Numbered from the stretch's first letter, positions 7,491-15,767 are shown. The stretch is DNA of 64,000 bases from JAUVRX01 sp049664225 (GCA_049664225.1 JBATEX010000205.1:1-64000), one strand, 5' to 3'. Notes: generated by a model from the sequence alone, not told the origin. Translations and numbers: made by a program.

Positions 7491-7629
7491 TTTAGGAAGT
7501 TGGCGAGGGCAAGCTGTTACACCTTGTCCCAGCCAGTGCGGGGCTGTACCAATGGCCTAGCTCGCTCTGGATGAGCTGGACCCCTGGCTGGAGGAGACGT
7601 GGCCTTGGTACTCGCTGGGCCTGAGCCCT

Positions 7630-8043
7630 TTAGAGGCACAAGCTCGAATCGTCCTTTGCCCCTGAGCGAGTGTGATTCAGGAGAAGCGCCATGATTGGCA
7701 AGAGAATCCAGGGTATTGCGTAGTAGACGGTCAGATACCAGTATTTTGAAATGAACTGCACACCGTGCCCCAAATAGAGGCCGCAGTAGAGCCAATCGTA
7801 GACTGCTAGAGGAACTGTGAAATAGAAAGCGAGCCAGCATGCAGTCGCAAGCCGCTTCTCGGGTCGTAGGCGCTTCAGAAAGACATAGGCGATAGCGGCT
7901 ATGGGAATCAGCACAAGCGAGTCAAACCAAATCATGGCGAGCTTCGAGTACTGCTGGTAGTAGGAAGGCAGTCCCGCAAGCCAGAAGCCCGCCCAGACGA
8001 CGGTGGCGATCAGAAAGATCCCGATAGGACCTTGGATAGGCAT
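7630..8043 (-). CDS. Four-helix integral membrane protein
   Basis: The protein has 137 residues. The ATG at 8043 (MPIQGPIGIF) is preferred over an upstream ATG at 8139, which would overlap the preceding gene. Four hydrophobic segments are visible: near 5-25 (IFLIATVVWAGFWLAGL), 32-52, 63-85 (LAFYFTVPLAVYDWLYCGLY) and 98-120 (YLTVYYAIPWILLPIMALLL). It probably forms a two-gene unit with the methyltransferase-like gene 34 nt upstream. I do not recognise a specific family. No strong ribosome binding site is seen. Confidence 0.65.
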   Translation of the reverse strand: MPIQGPIGIFLIATVVWAGFWLAGLPSYYQQYSKLAMIWFDSLVLIPIAAIAYVFLKRLRPEKRLATACWLAFYFTVPLAVYDWLYCGLYLGHGVQFISKYWYLTVYYAIPWILLPIMALLLNHTRSGAKDDSSLCL

Positions 8044-8077
8044 TTTGAAGTGCCTGCAATGATGAGTTGCCTGAGCT

Positions 8078-8632
8078 TCAGCCCCGTTCTCTTCTGAGCC
8101 CGGGGAAGAACATAGGGGTCTGCTTTCGATACTCGACATATTCGTCGCCCAACCGCTTCACCAGTTCAGGCTCCTCAATCTGCTTCAGCTCCCACACATT
8201 GACCAGCACGTACAGCGGAGTGAAGAAGCACACGAGTGCAGCAGAGTTGACGGCAAAGCCTATGCCGAAGAGAAGGATGAAGACCCCTGTCACCATTGGA
8301 TTCCTGGCGTACCGGTAGGGGCCGCTCGTGACCAACTTGGGAGGCGGATTGAAGGGGACTGGCGTTCCCTCGACTTTCAAGAAGTGAATCACGGACCAGG
8401 CCATGACCACAACCCCAACCGCAATTAGCGGCAGTGCTGCTGAGAGTCTCGTGCGCTCTGGCAGAAGATCTGGGAGGCCCAAGAGCTTGTCGACAAGAAG
8501 CCCGGCAAGTACGAATAGTGTCGTGAACAAGCCGAATACCGTAAGTCCAATCGGAGTCAGAAGCACCCGGGTCTTTCTGGTGCCCGTCGCTGCCCGGTAG
8601 AGCAGGTCGATCCAGCGATCCCGAAGCCTCAT
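8078..8632 (-). CDS. Isoprenylcysteine carboxyl methyltransferase-like membrane protein
   Basis: The protein has 184 residues, starting at the ATG at 8632 (MRLRDRWIDL) with GGGAG just upstream. Hydrophobic segments surround the signature GPYRYARNPMVTGVFILLFG and a C-terminal EEPELVKRLGDEYVEYRKQTP, typical of the ICMT/phospholipid-methyltransferase (PEMT) superfamily, which uses S-adenosylmethionine at the membrane. The substrate in bacteria is usually unknown. A copy of the 37-nt module lies 12 nt upstream of the start. It is probably co-transcribed with the downstream membrane-protein gene. Confidence 0.85.
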   Translation of the reverse strand: MRLRDRWIDLLYRAATGTRKTRVLLTPIGLTVFGLFTTLFVLAGLLVDKLLGLPDLLPERTRLSAALPLIAVGVVVMAWSVIHFLKVEGTPVPFNPPPKLVTSGPYRYARNPMVTGVFILLFGIGFAVNSAALVCFFTPLYVLVNVWELKQIEEPELVKRLGDEYVEYRKQTPMFFPGLRRERG

Positions 8633-8643
8633 GACTCCCGAAA

Positions 8644-8680
8644 GGCTACTCCTGTCCAGAGCAGATTTCCAGAAACCGGG
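8644..8680 (-). repeat. 37-nt upstream module, copy 3
   Basis: On the minus strand it begins CCCGGTTTCTGGAAATCTGC and ends CAGGAGTAGC, 12 nt before the methyltransferase-like start codon and without any riboswitch. A transcript starting in or near it would have almost no leader, consistent with the module being a promoter or regulator binding site rather than part of the RNA sensor. Confidence 0.45.
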
Positions 8681-8870
8681 TTGAGGAAGGCGGAGAAGTG
8701 GCGTGCTGTTCACCGGCAGCAAGCCTCTGAAACGGGGCTGGCCGTCCTGAGGGTAGGTCTCTCGAAGGGGAGAGGCGCTATAGGTACCTACCCGTTGGGG
8801 TGTTGCTCCGGTGGAAGATTGCCGTCAGGATTCGCTCAAGTTCCACCGAGTAGGCCGGAAGGAGAGAGGT

Positions 8871-9104
8871 ATGGCGCAGACCTGTGGTCTATCTGAAACC
8901 CAGACGGTGGCTATCCCCCCGGAGCAGAAGACTGGCAGGAGACCCTCGACTCAGAACCCTCCCACCTGGGGCCTGCCAGATCTAGAGGGGGCTCTCGAAG
9001 AAACCCGAGCTGAGTTATCCACAAGTAACGACAATGCGGACGATGAATCAAATGCTGCGTCGTCCCCTTATGTTATTGCCGGGGGGTGGGGATCGAGCAT
9101 CTAG
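8871..9104 (+). CDS. Doubtful small ORF (77 aa)
   Basis: This plus-strand ORF has an apparent ribosome binding site (GGAAGGAGAGAGG just before the ATG). It encodes a hydrophilic protein from MAQTCGLSETQTVAIPPEQK to the end at GGWGSSI, with no recognised domain and low-complexity composition. It is the only candidate gene in the 600-nt gap 8633-9232, which also holds a core copy of the upstream block (CTACCCGTTGGGGTGT, 8788-8803). Codon use is not convincingly coding. Confidence 0.22.
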   Translation: MAQTCGLSETQTVAIPPEQKTGRRPSTQNPPTWGLPDLEGALEETRAELSTSNDNADDESNAASSPYVIAGGWGSSI

Positions 9105-9232
9105 ACCTTTGGCCATCAGCCCGGAGCCCCCGGTGGAGGCGGTCATTTCCATTCCCAGGCATGCAGCAAGTGAGGATCAGTTCGTCCGAAGTCACGGCAA
9201 GACGACGGACAGACTGCGACTCACCGCAATTT

Positions 9233-10774
9233 CTACTCCCACCTCAGCGTGTCGCCAGTCTCGAAGTTGCCCGAAAAGATGACGGCCTCTCCGGGGAAGG
9301 CCCAGACCTTGCCGGCGTCCTTGTTGACCAGGTCGTAGTACGGGGCGACGATGAGAGGATCTTCGAAGCCGTCACCGTCGGTGTCACCGGCCGACAGGGA
9401 CCATCCCAAGTAGGAAGCCGCCTGGTCCCCTTCGACCACCCAGTCTGCGTAGCTAGAAGATCCGTCGAAACTCAGGCCGTCGCCGCTTCCCAACCAGAGG
9501 ACGGCCATACCTGCGCCAACTTCTAAGCCGACAGTGTGGCCGATTGCCCCGACCAGGAGGTCATCGAGGTCGTCTCCGTTGTAGTCCAGGACAGTCAGGT
9601 TGGCGCCGAGTTGATCTCCTTCCGCCGCACCATAGGCGAGCCAGTCGGCGTTAGATGGCGTTCCGTTGTCTCCGAGGCCGGTGCCGGATCCGTACCAGGC
9701 CGCGACGACTCCATCCAAGTTTGCCAAGTAGTCGTAGTGGCGCGAGCCGACGACCAGGTCGCCGTAACCGTCGTCGTTGAGGTCGCCGCTACTGACGGAG
9801 GTCTGAGAGGCGGTTGCAAGATAGGCGTTTGCCTGATCACTTTCCGCAGTCCAGTCGGCATTTGAGGGACTACCTGTGTCTCCAAGTCCGGTTGCCGAGC
9901 CGTGCCAGACGAAGAGCTTTCCCTCGTCGATCTGGCCGGAATCGTAGCGCGGTGCGCCGACGAAGATGTCGTCATAGCCGTCCCCGTTGACATCGCCGGC
10001 AAAACCGACATTCATTCCGAATCCTGCGTCCCTGGGAATTGGAGCCGATGGGTTACATTGATCGCCCATGGCATACCAGTCTGCGGTGGCGACGGTCGTG
10101 TCACCGAGCAGAGAGTCGGATCCCATGTAGACGTAGGCGTGGTTGATGATCGGCATCGTGCCGTTGCAGGAGTCGTAACGCATCGCACCGATGATGATGT
10201 CGTCGTAGCCGTCGTCATCGATGTCGCCGGCGGGTGCTGCATCGATGCCGGTGTGGGCGTACAGGGCATTCCCTGTGACCTTCCAGTCGTACGATCCGTC
10301 CAGGCCGGAGCTCGAACCGTAGTAGAGGAAGACCGCCCCTTCATCCCAATTGGCGTTCACATCGTAGTTCGGCATGCCGATGAGGAGGTCGTCGTATTCG
10401 TCACCGTCGACGTTCAGCGTGGCCACCGCTTCTCCAAAGAAACCATTCATGGCGACTTGGGGAGGATTGATCGTCAGGTCGGGTGTGGTGGAGGGGCCGT
10501 TTTCGGAGCCGTAGAACACCCAGACTCTTCCGGAACGGTATTGACCTGAGTTGTAGAATCGCGAGCCGATTACTACATCCGCATAGCCATCGTTGTTGAA
10601 GTCACCAGTTGCGTTGGCCGATTCTCCAACATAGACCTCGAGCTGATCTTGCGCGAAGTCCCAGACTGCGTCGTCGAGCGTCACCTGAGTGCCGCCGGCG
10701 TGCAGTGCCTGTGCAGACAGCAGGGAAACGAGAAGCGCTCCCATGAACATTTTGCGAACCACCTTGTCGCCCAT
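9233..10774 (-). CDS. Exported FG-GAP/integrin-alpha-like repeat protein
   Basis: The protein has 513 residues, starting at the ATG at 10774 with AAGGAG 7 nt upstream; an ATG at 10780 is too close to that site. A signal peptide spans about 1-27. About seven FG-GAP repeats follow, each with a calcium-binding loop of the type GDFNNDGYADVVIGS, DIDDDGYDDIIIGA or GDVNGDGYDDIFVGA, predicted to form a seven-bladed extracellular propeller. The C-terminus AVIFSGNFETGDTLRWE resembles the tail of the DUF1566 protein. Riboswitch E precedes the gene by about 107 nt. It is likely an adhesive or carbohydrate-binding surface protein. Confidence 0.92.
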   Translation of the reverse strand: MGDKVVRKMFMGALLVSLLSAQALHAGGTQVTLDDAVWDFAQDQLEVYVGESANATGDFNNDGYADVVIGSRFYNSGQYRSGRVWVFYGSENGPSTTPDLTINPPQVAMNGFFGEAVATLNVDGDEYDDLLIGMPNYDVNANWDEGAVFLYYGSSSGLDGSYDWKVTGNALYAHTGIDAAPAGDIDDDGYDDIIIGAMRYDSCNGTMPIINHAYVYMGSDSLLGDTTVATADWYAMGDQCNPSAPIPRDAGFGMNVGFAGDVNGDGYDDIFVGAPRYDSGQIDEGKLFVWHGSATGLGDTGSPSNADWTAESDQANAYLATASQTSVSSGDLNDDGYGDLVVGSRHYDYLANLDGVVAAWYGSGTGLGDNGTPSNADWLAYGAAEGDQLGANLTVLDYNGDDLDDLLVGAIGHTVGLEVGAGMAVLWLGSGDGLSFDGSSSYADWVVEGDQAASYLGWSLSAGDTDGDGFEDPLIVAPYYDLVNKDAGKVWAFPGEAVIFSGNFETGDTLRWE

Positions 10775-10881
10775 TTCCATCTCCTTTCGCGCGCGGAACT
10801 CCTCAATGGGTGTCGAAGCTCGTCAGTTCAACAAAAACGGTCGGTCGAGCACGCATGGTGCTCGGCCTCTTGAGTGACCAG

Positions 10882-10995
10882 CCTTCGGCGGCTCGGCGGT
10901 CCTGAGGTCCTGCGAGGCGGAGGTCCGTCCTGGCGGAAACTAGGACCCGTGGCTTTGCGCCCCCGACTCTCGTCGGGTTTGCCTTTGTCGTGGCC
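10882..10995 (-). promoter_or_regulatory. GEMM-I (c-di-GMP-I) riboswitch, copy E
   Basis: The minus strand reads ACGACAAAGGCAAACCCGAC, a GAGA loop, then GGCGCAAAGCCACGGGTCC, a long P3 arm (AGTTTCCGCCAGGACGG...), and GACCGCCGAGCCGCCGAAGG. All core positions used for c-di-GMP recognition (G20, G21, C46 equivalents) are present. The aptamer body is as conserved as A and B, but the upstream block shared by A and B is missing; the upstream neighbour's terminator (11014-11047) abuts it instead. Confidence 0.92.
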
Positions 10996-11013
10996 CTTTC
11001 AATGTACGCCTAG

Positions 11014-11047
11014 GGGCAAAGAAAAGCCCCACCCGAAAGGGTGGGGC
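11014..11047 (-). terminator. Rho-independent terminator of the DGSG-repeat gene
   Basis: On the minus strand, GCCCCACCC-TTTC-GGGTGGGGC (11047-11026) forms a perfect 9-bp stem followed by TTTTCTTT, 40 nt past the stop codon of the gene at 11088. It insulates riboswitch E from upstream transcription. Confidence 0.9.
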
Positions 11048-11087
11048 AGGGTACCAAGGGTGCGGAAATGCCAAGGGCAGCTGAAGC

Positions 11088-11900
11088 CTAGGGCACCTTG
11101 ATGTCGCCTTCGATGTGATTGAAAGTCACTCCGCCGCTGCCATCTCGCTCGACGATGAAGTCGCCGGCGACGTGCTCGGCTCGGATGCTCCCGGAGCCAT
11201 CCTCCTGCACCAGCACATCGCCGCCGATGTGGTCGAGCTCGATGCTCCCGGAGCCATCCTCGACAATCTCCACACCGGCCTCGGTGTCGCGCACGGTGAT
11301 CTCACCGGAGCCGTCTTCGATGGAGACCGGCCCGCCAACATGCTCGATCTCGAGGCTTCCCGAGCCGTCGTTGAGACGGATCCTGCCACCTACGTCAGTG
11401 ACCTCCAGCTCACCAGACCCATCAACGATCTCGATGTCCTCCGCGATATTGTGAACGAGAATGTCCCCGGATCCATCTTCGAGCTCCAGGCCCCGGACCC
11501 CTTCGATCTTTACTGAGCCACTGCCGTCCTCGACGTCGAGAAGGATGTACTCTGGTACCTCTATCTCCAGATCCAGGTAGGGGCTGTTGCGCCTCCAGTT
11601 GCCGTCGGGGATCTCTACCTCGATGTAGAGGGTGTTGCCTCGGCGGTCGGTGCGAAGCTCGATCTCGTCCAGGACGTCCTTGTCAGGAGCGCACGCTTTG
11701 CCTTGCACCCGCACTTCCGTCAGTCCCGAGGTGCCTCTGATCATCAGGATTCCGGCCTCTGCCTCGACACGGAGCGTCGTTGCTCCAGCCGCATCCAGAG
11801 TGGCGTCTCGAGGCTCGCTGCGGGGGCAGTCGCTGGCAGTCGAGGCAAGTGGCATACCCAGGAATGCTCCTGAGACAATCAGCATCTTGACGAATCGCAT
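11088..11900 (-). CDS. Exported DUF4097-like DGSG-repeat beta-helix protein (putative adhesin)
   Basis: The protein has 270 residues, starting at the ATG at 11900 (MRFVKMLIV) with GGAGGAGAT upstream. A signal peptide covers about 1-22. From about residue 120 the sequence is a ladder of roughly 19-20-residue repeats, each centred on DGSG (VEDGSGSVKIEGV, LEDGSGDILVHNI, IVDGSGELEVTDV and so on; eight clear copies and a final RDGSGG). This is typical of right-handed beta-solenoids in DUF4097 putative adhesins. The molecule is very acidic. It is expressed from its own leader and ends at a strong terminator. Molecular role unknown. Confidence 0.87.
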   Translation of the reverse strand: MRFVKMLIVSGAFLGMPLASTASDCPRSEPRDATLDAAGATTLRVEAEAGILMIRGTSGLTEVRVQGKACAPDKDVLDEIELRTDRRGNTLYIEVEIPDGNWRRNSPYLDLEIEVPEYILLDVEDGSGSVKIEGVRGLELEDGSGDILVHNIAEDIEIVDGSGELEVTDVGGRIRLNDGSGSLEIEHVGGPVSIEDGSGEITVRDTEAGVEIVEDGSGSIELDHIGGDVLVQEDGSGSIRAEHVAGDFIVERDGSGGVTFNHIEGDIKVP

Positions 11901-11993
11901 GGATATCTCCTCCAAGAGGGTTCCTACCTCTCTACGAGTTCCAGCCTCCCGGGTTTCGCTCAAGTCGCGGCCGCTCGTCTGACGTCCGGTCAC

Positions 11994-13220
11994 TCATCCA
12001 CCAGTCGAGAGCCAATTCGCCAGGGGGAGCACCTCACAGGCCTGTCCGGGACGGGCCTCGGGCGAGTGGGCCCGCACGCGCACCAGGCCGGTACCTCTGG
12101 CGAAGGCCGCCAGGTCATGGGAGCCCTTGGGCGCCATCGGTGCCACCAGCAGATGTCCGTCCCGGAAGTGGACCTCGGCGGTGAGAAAGCGATCCCTTCC
12201 CTTGGCGGCAGGAAGGGGCGCAGTCAGCTCTCCAGCCAGGGCTCCATGCCAGAAGCCGTCTTGGAGTCCCATCAATCGCCTGAGGGTGGGTCGCACGAAC
12301 AAGAAGAACCCGGCCATGACGGAGGCAGGATTACCGGGAAGGCCGAACACCAGTCCACCTGGGTGGTGGGCGGCGACCAGTGGCTTGCCAGGCTGAATCG
12401 CTACAGCGCCGAACAGCAATTCGCAGCCCAGCTTCGTCAGAACACCCTCGACAAAGTCGTATTCGCCTTTTGAGACGCCCCCACCGATGAGAAGCACATC
12501 AGCCTCCAGTCCCGCCCCGATCTTCTCCCGCAGCTCCTGCGGACGGTCTGCTGCGATGCCGAGGGGCTCGAGCTCGAGCCCGAGTGAGCGGCATGCAGCC
12601 AGCAGGAAATCGGTATGGGAATCTCTCAACTGTCCGGGGAGGGGTTCGGTGTCCGGCGGCACCACCTCGTCGCCTGTTGCCAGGAATGCCACCCGGGGTC
12701 TGCGGTGGACCGGTACGGAGGCAATGCCATGGGTCGCCAGCAGGCCCAAGCCGCCGGCCGTGAGCATCGAGCCGGCCGGCAGCAGGGGATCTCCCCGGCG
12801 CTGAATTTCGGCCTGTCGTCGAATATGGGAACCTGCTTCAGTTCCAGAACGAAACAGCACCTCGTCCCTGGTGGAGGTGGTCTGTTCGACAGGGACGACC
12901 CGATCGGCGCCGCGCGGGATGGGCGCCCCGGTCATGATGCGCATCGCGCAGCCTCTCTCGATCTCGCAATCGGGGCTCGAACCGGCTGCGATGATGCCGC
13001 AGATGGGCAGGCGATCGCCTGCTGCCACCTCTTCGGATACTGCGAAACCGTCCATGGCCGAGACGTCAGCTGGGGGGATATCCACGGTAGCTGCCAGCGA
13101 TTCAGCGAGCACCTGCCCCAGGGTTGATCTGCGGTCTACTTTTTCTGGCCCGAGGGGTGAGCAGTGCTCTGCCAATCGAAGCCAGGCGCCTTCAGGAGAG
13201 ATCCATTCGTCGGTGGTCAT
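11994..13220 (-). CDS. moeA: Molybdopterin molybdenumtransferase MoeA
   Basis: This 408-residue enzyme inserts molybdate into adenylated molybdopterin during molybdenum cofactor synthesis in the cytoplasm. Diagnostic motifs are all present: DVSAMDGFAV (52-61), MTGAPIPRGADRVVPVE, RPRVAFLATGDEVV, DSHTDFLLA, GGGVSKGEYDF, QPGKPLV and VFGLPGNPASVM. Length is normal for the family. No other cofactor gene is nearby. It is transcribed away from the DUF4388 gene across a 144-nt intergenic region containing a TATACT hexamer (13284-13289). Confidence 0.97.
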   Translation of the reverse strand: MTTDEWISPEGAWLRLAEHCSPLGPEKVDRRSTLGQVLAESLAATVDIPPADVSAMDGFAVSEEVAAGDRLPICGIIAAGSSPDCEIERGCAMRIMTGAPIPRGADRVVPVEQTTSTRDEVLFRSGTEAGSHIRRQAEIQRRGDPLLPAGSMLTAGGLGLLATHGIASVPVHRRPRVAFLATGDEVVPPDTEPLPGQLRDSHTDFLLAACRSLGLELEPLGIAADRPQELREKIGAGLEADVLLIGGGVSKGEYDFVEGVLTKLGCELLFGAVAIQPGKPLVAAHHPGGLVFGLPGNPASVMAGFFLFVRPTLRRLMGLQDGFWHGALAGELTAPLPAAKGRDRFLTAEVHFRDGHLLVAPMAPKGSHDLAAFARGTGLVRVRAHSPEARPGQACEVLPLANWLSTGG

Positions 13221-13364
13221 AGGAGAGCCTTTGATGTCGTGGGGCAGAGGTCTTTATCACATGAGTGAGTCAAAGCCCGATGCTATACTCGGCGCCGCTC
13301 GTCGTCCCCTTCGAACCTGTCCGTCTACCGGCCTGGTCAAAGCAAAAACAGCACTGAGCACACT

Positions 13365-14147
13365 GTGAGTCCCAAGTTCAAATATCGCGGCAATCTGGCG
13401 GACACCACTCTGCCCGAGATGCTGCACACCATTGATCGATTTCGCGTTCCTGGTGTCATCGAGGTGCGGCGTGGTGGCCTCATCAAGCGAGTCTACATTC
13501 GTGACGGCTACATCATCCATGCCAGTTCGACGGATCGGGAGGACAGCCTTGGCGCCTACCTTATGCGGGCGGAGATCTTGCCCAGAGACGCGTTGGAAAG
13601 CGTCGGCCGTCTCAGGGAGACCTCGAACAAGCGCCTGGGAGCATTGCTCATCGAGCGGGGAATGCTGCCCCCCGACGAGGTATTCGAGTCGATTCGAAAT
13701 CAGATCGAGGCGATCGTCTGGAGTCTGTTCTATTGGCAGGATGGAGAGGTCACCTTCGGGGTAGGCGACCTCGAAAAGGAAGAGATGGTGCAGATTCAGC
13801 TGCCCATTCCACGGGTCATTGTCCAAGGGATCAAGAGCGCGCCCGACGCCAAGCCCCTGGTATCCAGGCTCGGTAGCAAGGAGACCCTGCTGGAACCCTG
13901 TTACGAGGCCGAGGATCTAGTCGAAACCGGCCTCGACCGGGACGACTACAAGCTGCTCCTGCGGGTGAATGGTTCCAGAACGCTCTACCAACTCTGTGGC
14001 GAGGGGGGCAGGCCGCCAGCCGAATCTGCCAAATTGCTGTACGCTTTTCAGGTGCTGAGACTGGTCCGGCGGAGGCACGGGCAGGCTGCAGGCGGCGGCC
14101 CGTTGAAGATCACGCTGGGAACCTCGGGCGACCGGATGAACAAGTGA
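13365..14147 (+). CDS. DUF4388 domain protein
   Basis: The protein has 260 residues with a GTG start; no in-frame ATG lies just upstream, and the text matches a family start (SPKFKYRGNLADTTLPEML). The N-terminal ~100 residues are a DUF4388 (PatA-N-like) domain: FKYRGNLADTTLPEMLHTID, then GVIEVRRGGLIKRVYIRDGY. The middle has a short helical repeat resembling the second half of such proteins (LGALLIERGMLPPDEVFESI), and the C-terminus is winged-helix-like. Proteins of this kind act in gliding, pili or two-component signalling; the role here is inferred, not shown. A TATACT -10-like hexamer lies 76 nt upstream. Confidence 0.85.
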   Translation: MSPKFKYRGNLADTTLPEMLHTIDRFRVPGVIEVRRGGLIKRVYIRDGYIIHASSTDREDSLGAYLMRAEILPRDALESVGRLRETSNKRLGALLIERGMLPPDEVFESIRNQIEAIVWSLFYWQDGEVTFGVGDLEKEEMVQIQLPIPRVIVQGIKSAPDAKPLVSRLGSKETLLEPCYEAEDLVETGLDRDDYKLLLRVNGSRTLYQLCGEGGRPPAESAKLLYAFQVLRLVRRRHGQAAGGGPLKITLGTSGDRMNK

Positions 14148-14198
14148 GAGTTTCCGAGCGAGACCATCACAGTCGAGAGATCAAGAGAACGAGACCCC

Positions 14199-15767
14199 AT
14201 GCCGCTCTACGAATACGAATGTGATTCCTGTGGCGACCGAATCGAGGTCCTGCAGAGGGTCGGTGCGCCTCCGATCGGGGTCTGTGAATCCTGTGGCGGG
14301 GTGATGAAACGACTCCTCTCGGCACCGGCCTTCCAGTTCAAGGGAACCGGTTGGTATGTCACCGACTACGCCAAGAAGAGCTCCTCTTCAACGGGAGATT
14401 CATCGGACGGCAAAGAAGGCTCGAAATCGAAGCCCAAGGAGTCGGGTGACGCCAAGTCGGACACCAAAGAGAAAGAGAAGACCTCCTCGACAAGCTCCAA
14501 AGACAGCTCCAAGAAGAAGAACTCGGCTCTGGGCGTCGTTGGTCTGCTCCTGCTGCTTCCGGTGAGCGCGTCCCGGGCGACGAGCTACAAGATGATCGCC
14601 GACGAGGATTTGTCGAATCAGGCGACGGTGATCATCCAAGCCGTCGTCGTCGCAAGGGAGCCGGCGCCCATTCCGGCGCCACCCTCCACAGACTACTTCG
14701 TCCAAGTGGAGAGGGTGCTGAAGGGCTTCGTCGCTGGCAGTACCGTAGTTGTCCGTTTGGCCGGCGGTATCGGTCCGGATGGTGTAGGTCTCAGAGTTTG
14801 GGGCAGTCCACAGTTTCTGCCGGGCGAAAGGGTCCTCTTGTTCCTGGTGCCGCGACCAGACGGCACCTATGGCATTCTGCATCTGATGCTGGGCGCCTTT
14901 CACGAGGTGCAGTTGGGAGGGCAGCACCTGGCGGTGCGGGACCTCAGTGAGGCCCTCCAGGCCCCTTCCGATTGGGGCCTTCTGTCCCAGGGTCTTGTTG
15001 TGTCGCTCGATCCTCCTCGGCGCTGGGACGCCTTCACGAGATGGCTGGAGGAGCGAGAGTCAGGGGTCGTCCAGAAGGCAGGCTACCTGGATGTCGAAAG
15101 TGCGGTGGTATCGAGCGAGAACGGGGCTCCGTCGGCGATGCTCACCGAGCCTTGCACGGACCTGGGCTTTCGGTGGTTCGGTTTCAATCGACGCCGACCC
15201 ATTTCCTGGAAGGTGAATCTCGGCCGACTCGACGGCCTGTTGGACTACAGAGACCTGTCCATGGCCCTGGAAGTCTGGGAGATGGCCACCGCCGGCCGTC
15301 TTCACCTCTCGTTGGATGGGGCCACGTCTTCAGAGGCTGGCCTCTCGGAGCGCGACGATCTCAATACGGTTCTGTTCGAAGACCCCGAAGAGTGGATAGT
15401 CGGATCCTACGATTGTCAGGCAGGTGGGGTGCTGGCGGTGTCCGGGGTCTGGTTCGAAAGCGGACGAGATCAGCAGTGTCGGGTAAGCGAGGTGGGGCAG
15501 CAGGGACGCGTTGGCGACCGGGTCTTCATGAAGATCTCGAGCTCTGACATCGTCATCAACAACGGTTCAGGGTGTTTCTTTGCTGGCGATCGAACCAGGA
15601 TTCTGGAAGTAGTGGCCCACGAGGTCGGGCACAGCCTGGGCTTGGCGCATGCGGATGAGGCGGAAGCCCTCATGTTCGGGCCGGCCCACGACGATGGGCG
15701 CGGCGCCGTCCTCGACGCCTGGGATCAACGAGCTATCAATCAGATCTACGGACCTCCGACCCAATAG
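14199..15767 (+). CDS. FmdB-type zinc ribbon fused in frame to a secreted matrixin-like metalloprotease
   Basis: The 522-residue ORF joins two unlike parts. Residues 1-107 are a complete FmdB-family zinc ribbon (C8-C11, C29-C32, PLYEYECDSCG) with the usual Ser/Lys-rich tail ending KDSSKKK. Directly after comes what looks like a signal peptide (NSALGVVGLLLLLPVSASRA, 108-127). A 390-residue exported domain follows, ending in a metzincin zinc site HEVGHSLGLAH (474-484) and a likely Met-turn (ALMFGP). A cytoplasmic regulator upstream of a signal sequence is topologically odd. The likeliest origin is loss of a stop and start between two genes, natural or by sequence error. Confidence 0.85.
   Translation: MPLYEYECDSCGDRIEVLQRVGAPPIGVCESCGGVMKRLLSAPAFQFKGTGWYVTDYAKKSSSSTGDSSDGKEGSKSKPKESGDAKSDTKEKEKTSSTSSKDSSKKKNSALGVVGLLLLLPVSASRATSYKMIADEDLSNQATVIIQAVVVAREPAPIPAPPSTDYFVQVERVLKGFVAGSTVVVRLAGGIGPDGVGLRVWGSPQFLPGERVLLFLVPRPDGTYGILHLMLGAFHEVQLGGQHLAVRDLSEALQAPSDWGLLSQGLVVSLDPPRRWDAFTRWLEERESGVVQKAGYLDVESAVVSSENGAPSAMLTEPCTDLGFRWFGFNRRRPISWKVNLGRLDGLLDYRDLSMALEVWEMATAGRLHLSLDGATSSEAGLSERDDLNTVLFEDPEEWIVGSYDCQAGGVLAVSGVWFESGRDQQCRVSEVGQQGRVGDRVFMKISSSDIVINNGSGCFFAGDRTRILEVVAHEVGHSLGLAHADEAEALMFGPAHDDGRGAVLDAWDQRAINQIYGPPTQ

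Noticed and set aside
186..10995. 3'3'-cGAMP (GEMM-Ib) specificity for the riboswitches
   Set aside because: By alignment the position equivalent to G20 is G in all copies, whereas cGAMP-preferring variants carry A there; c-di-GMP is therefore the better call.
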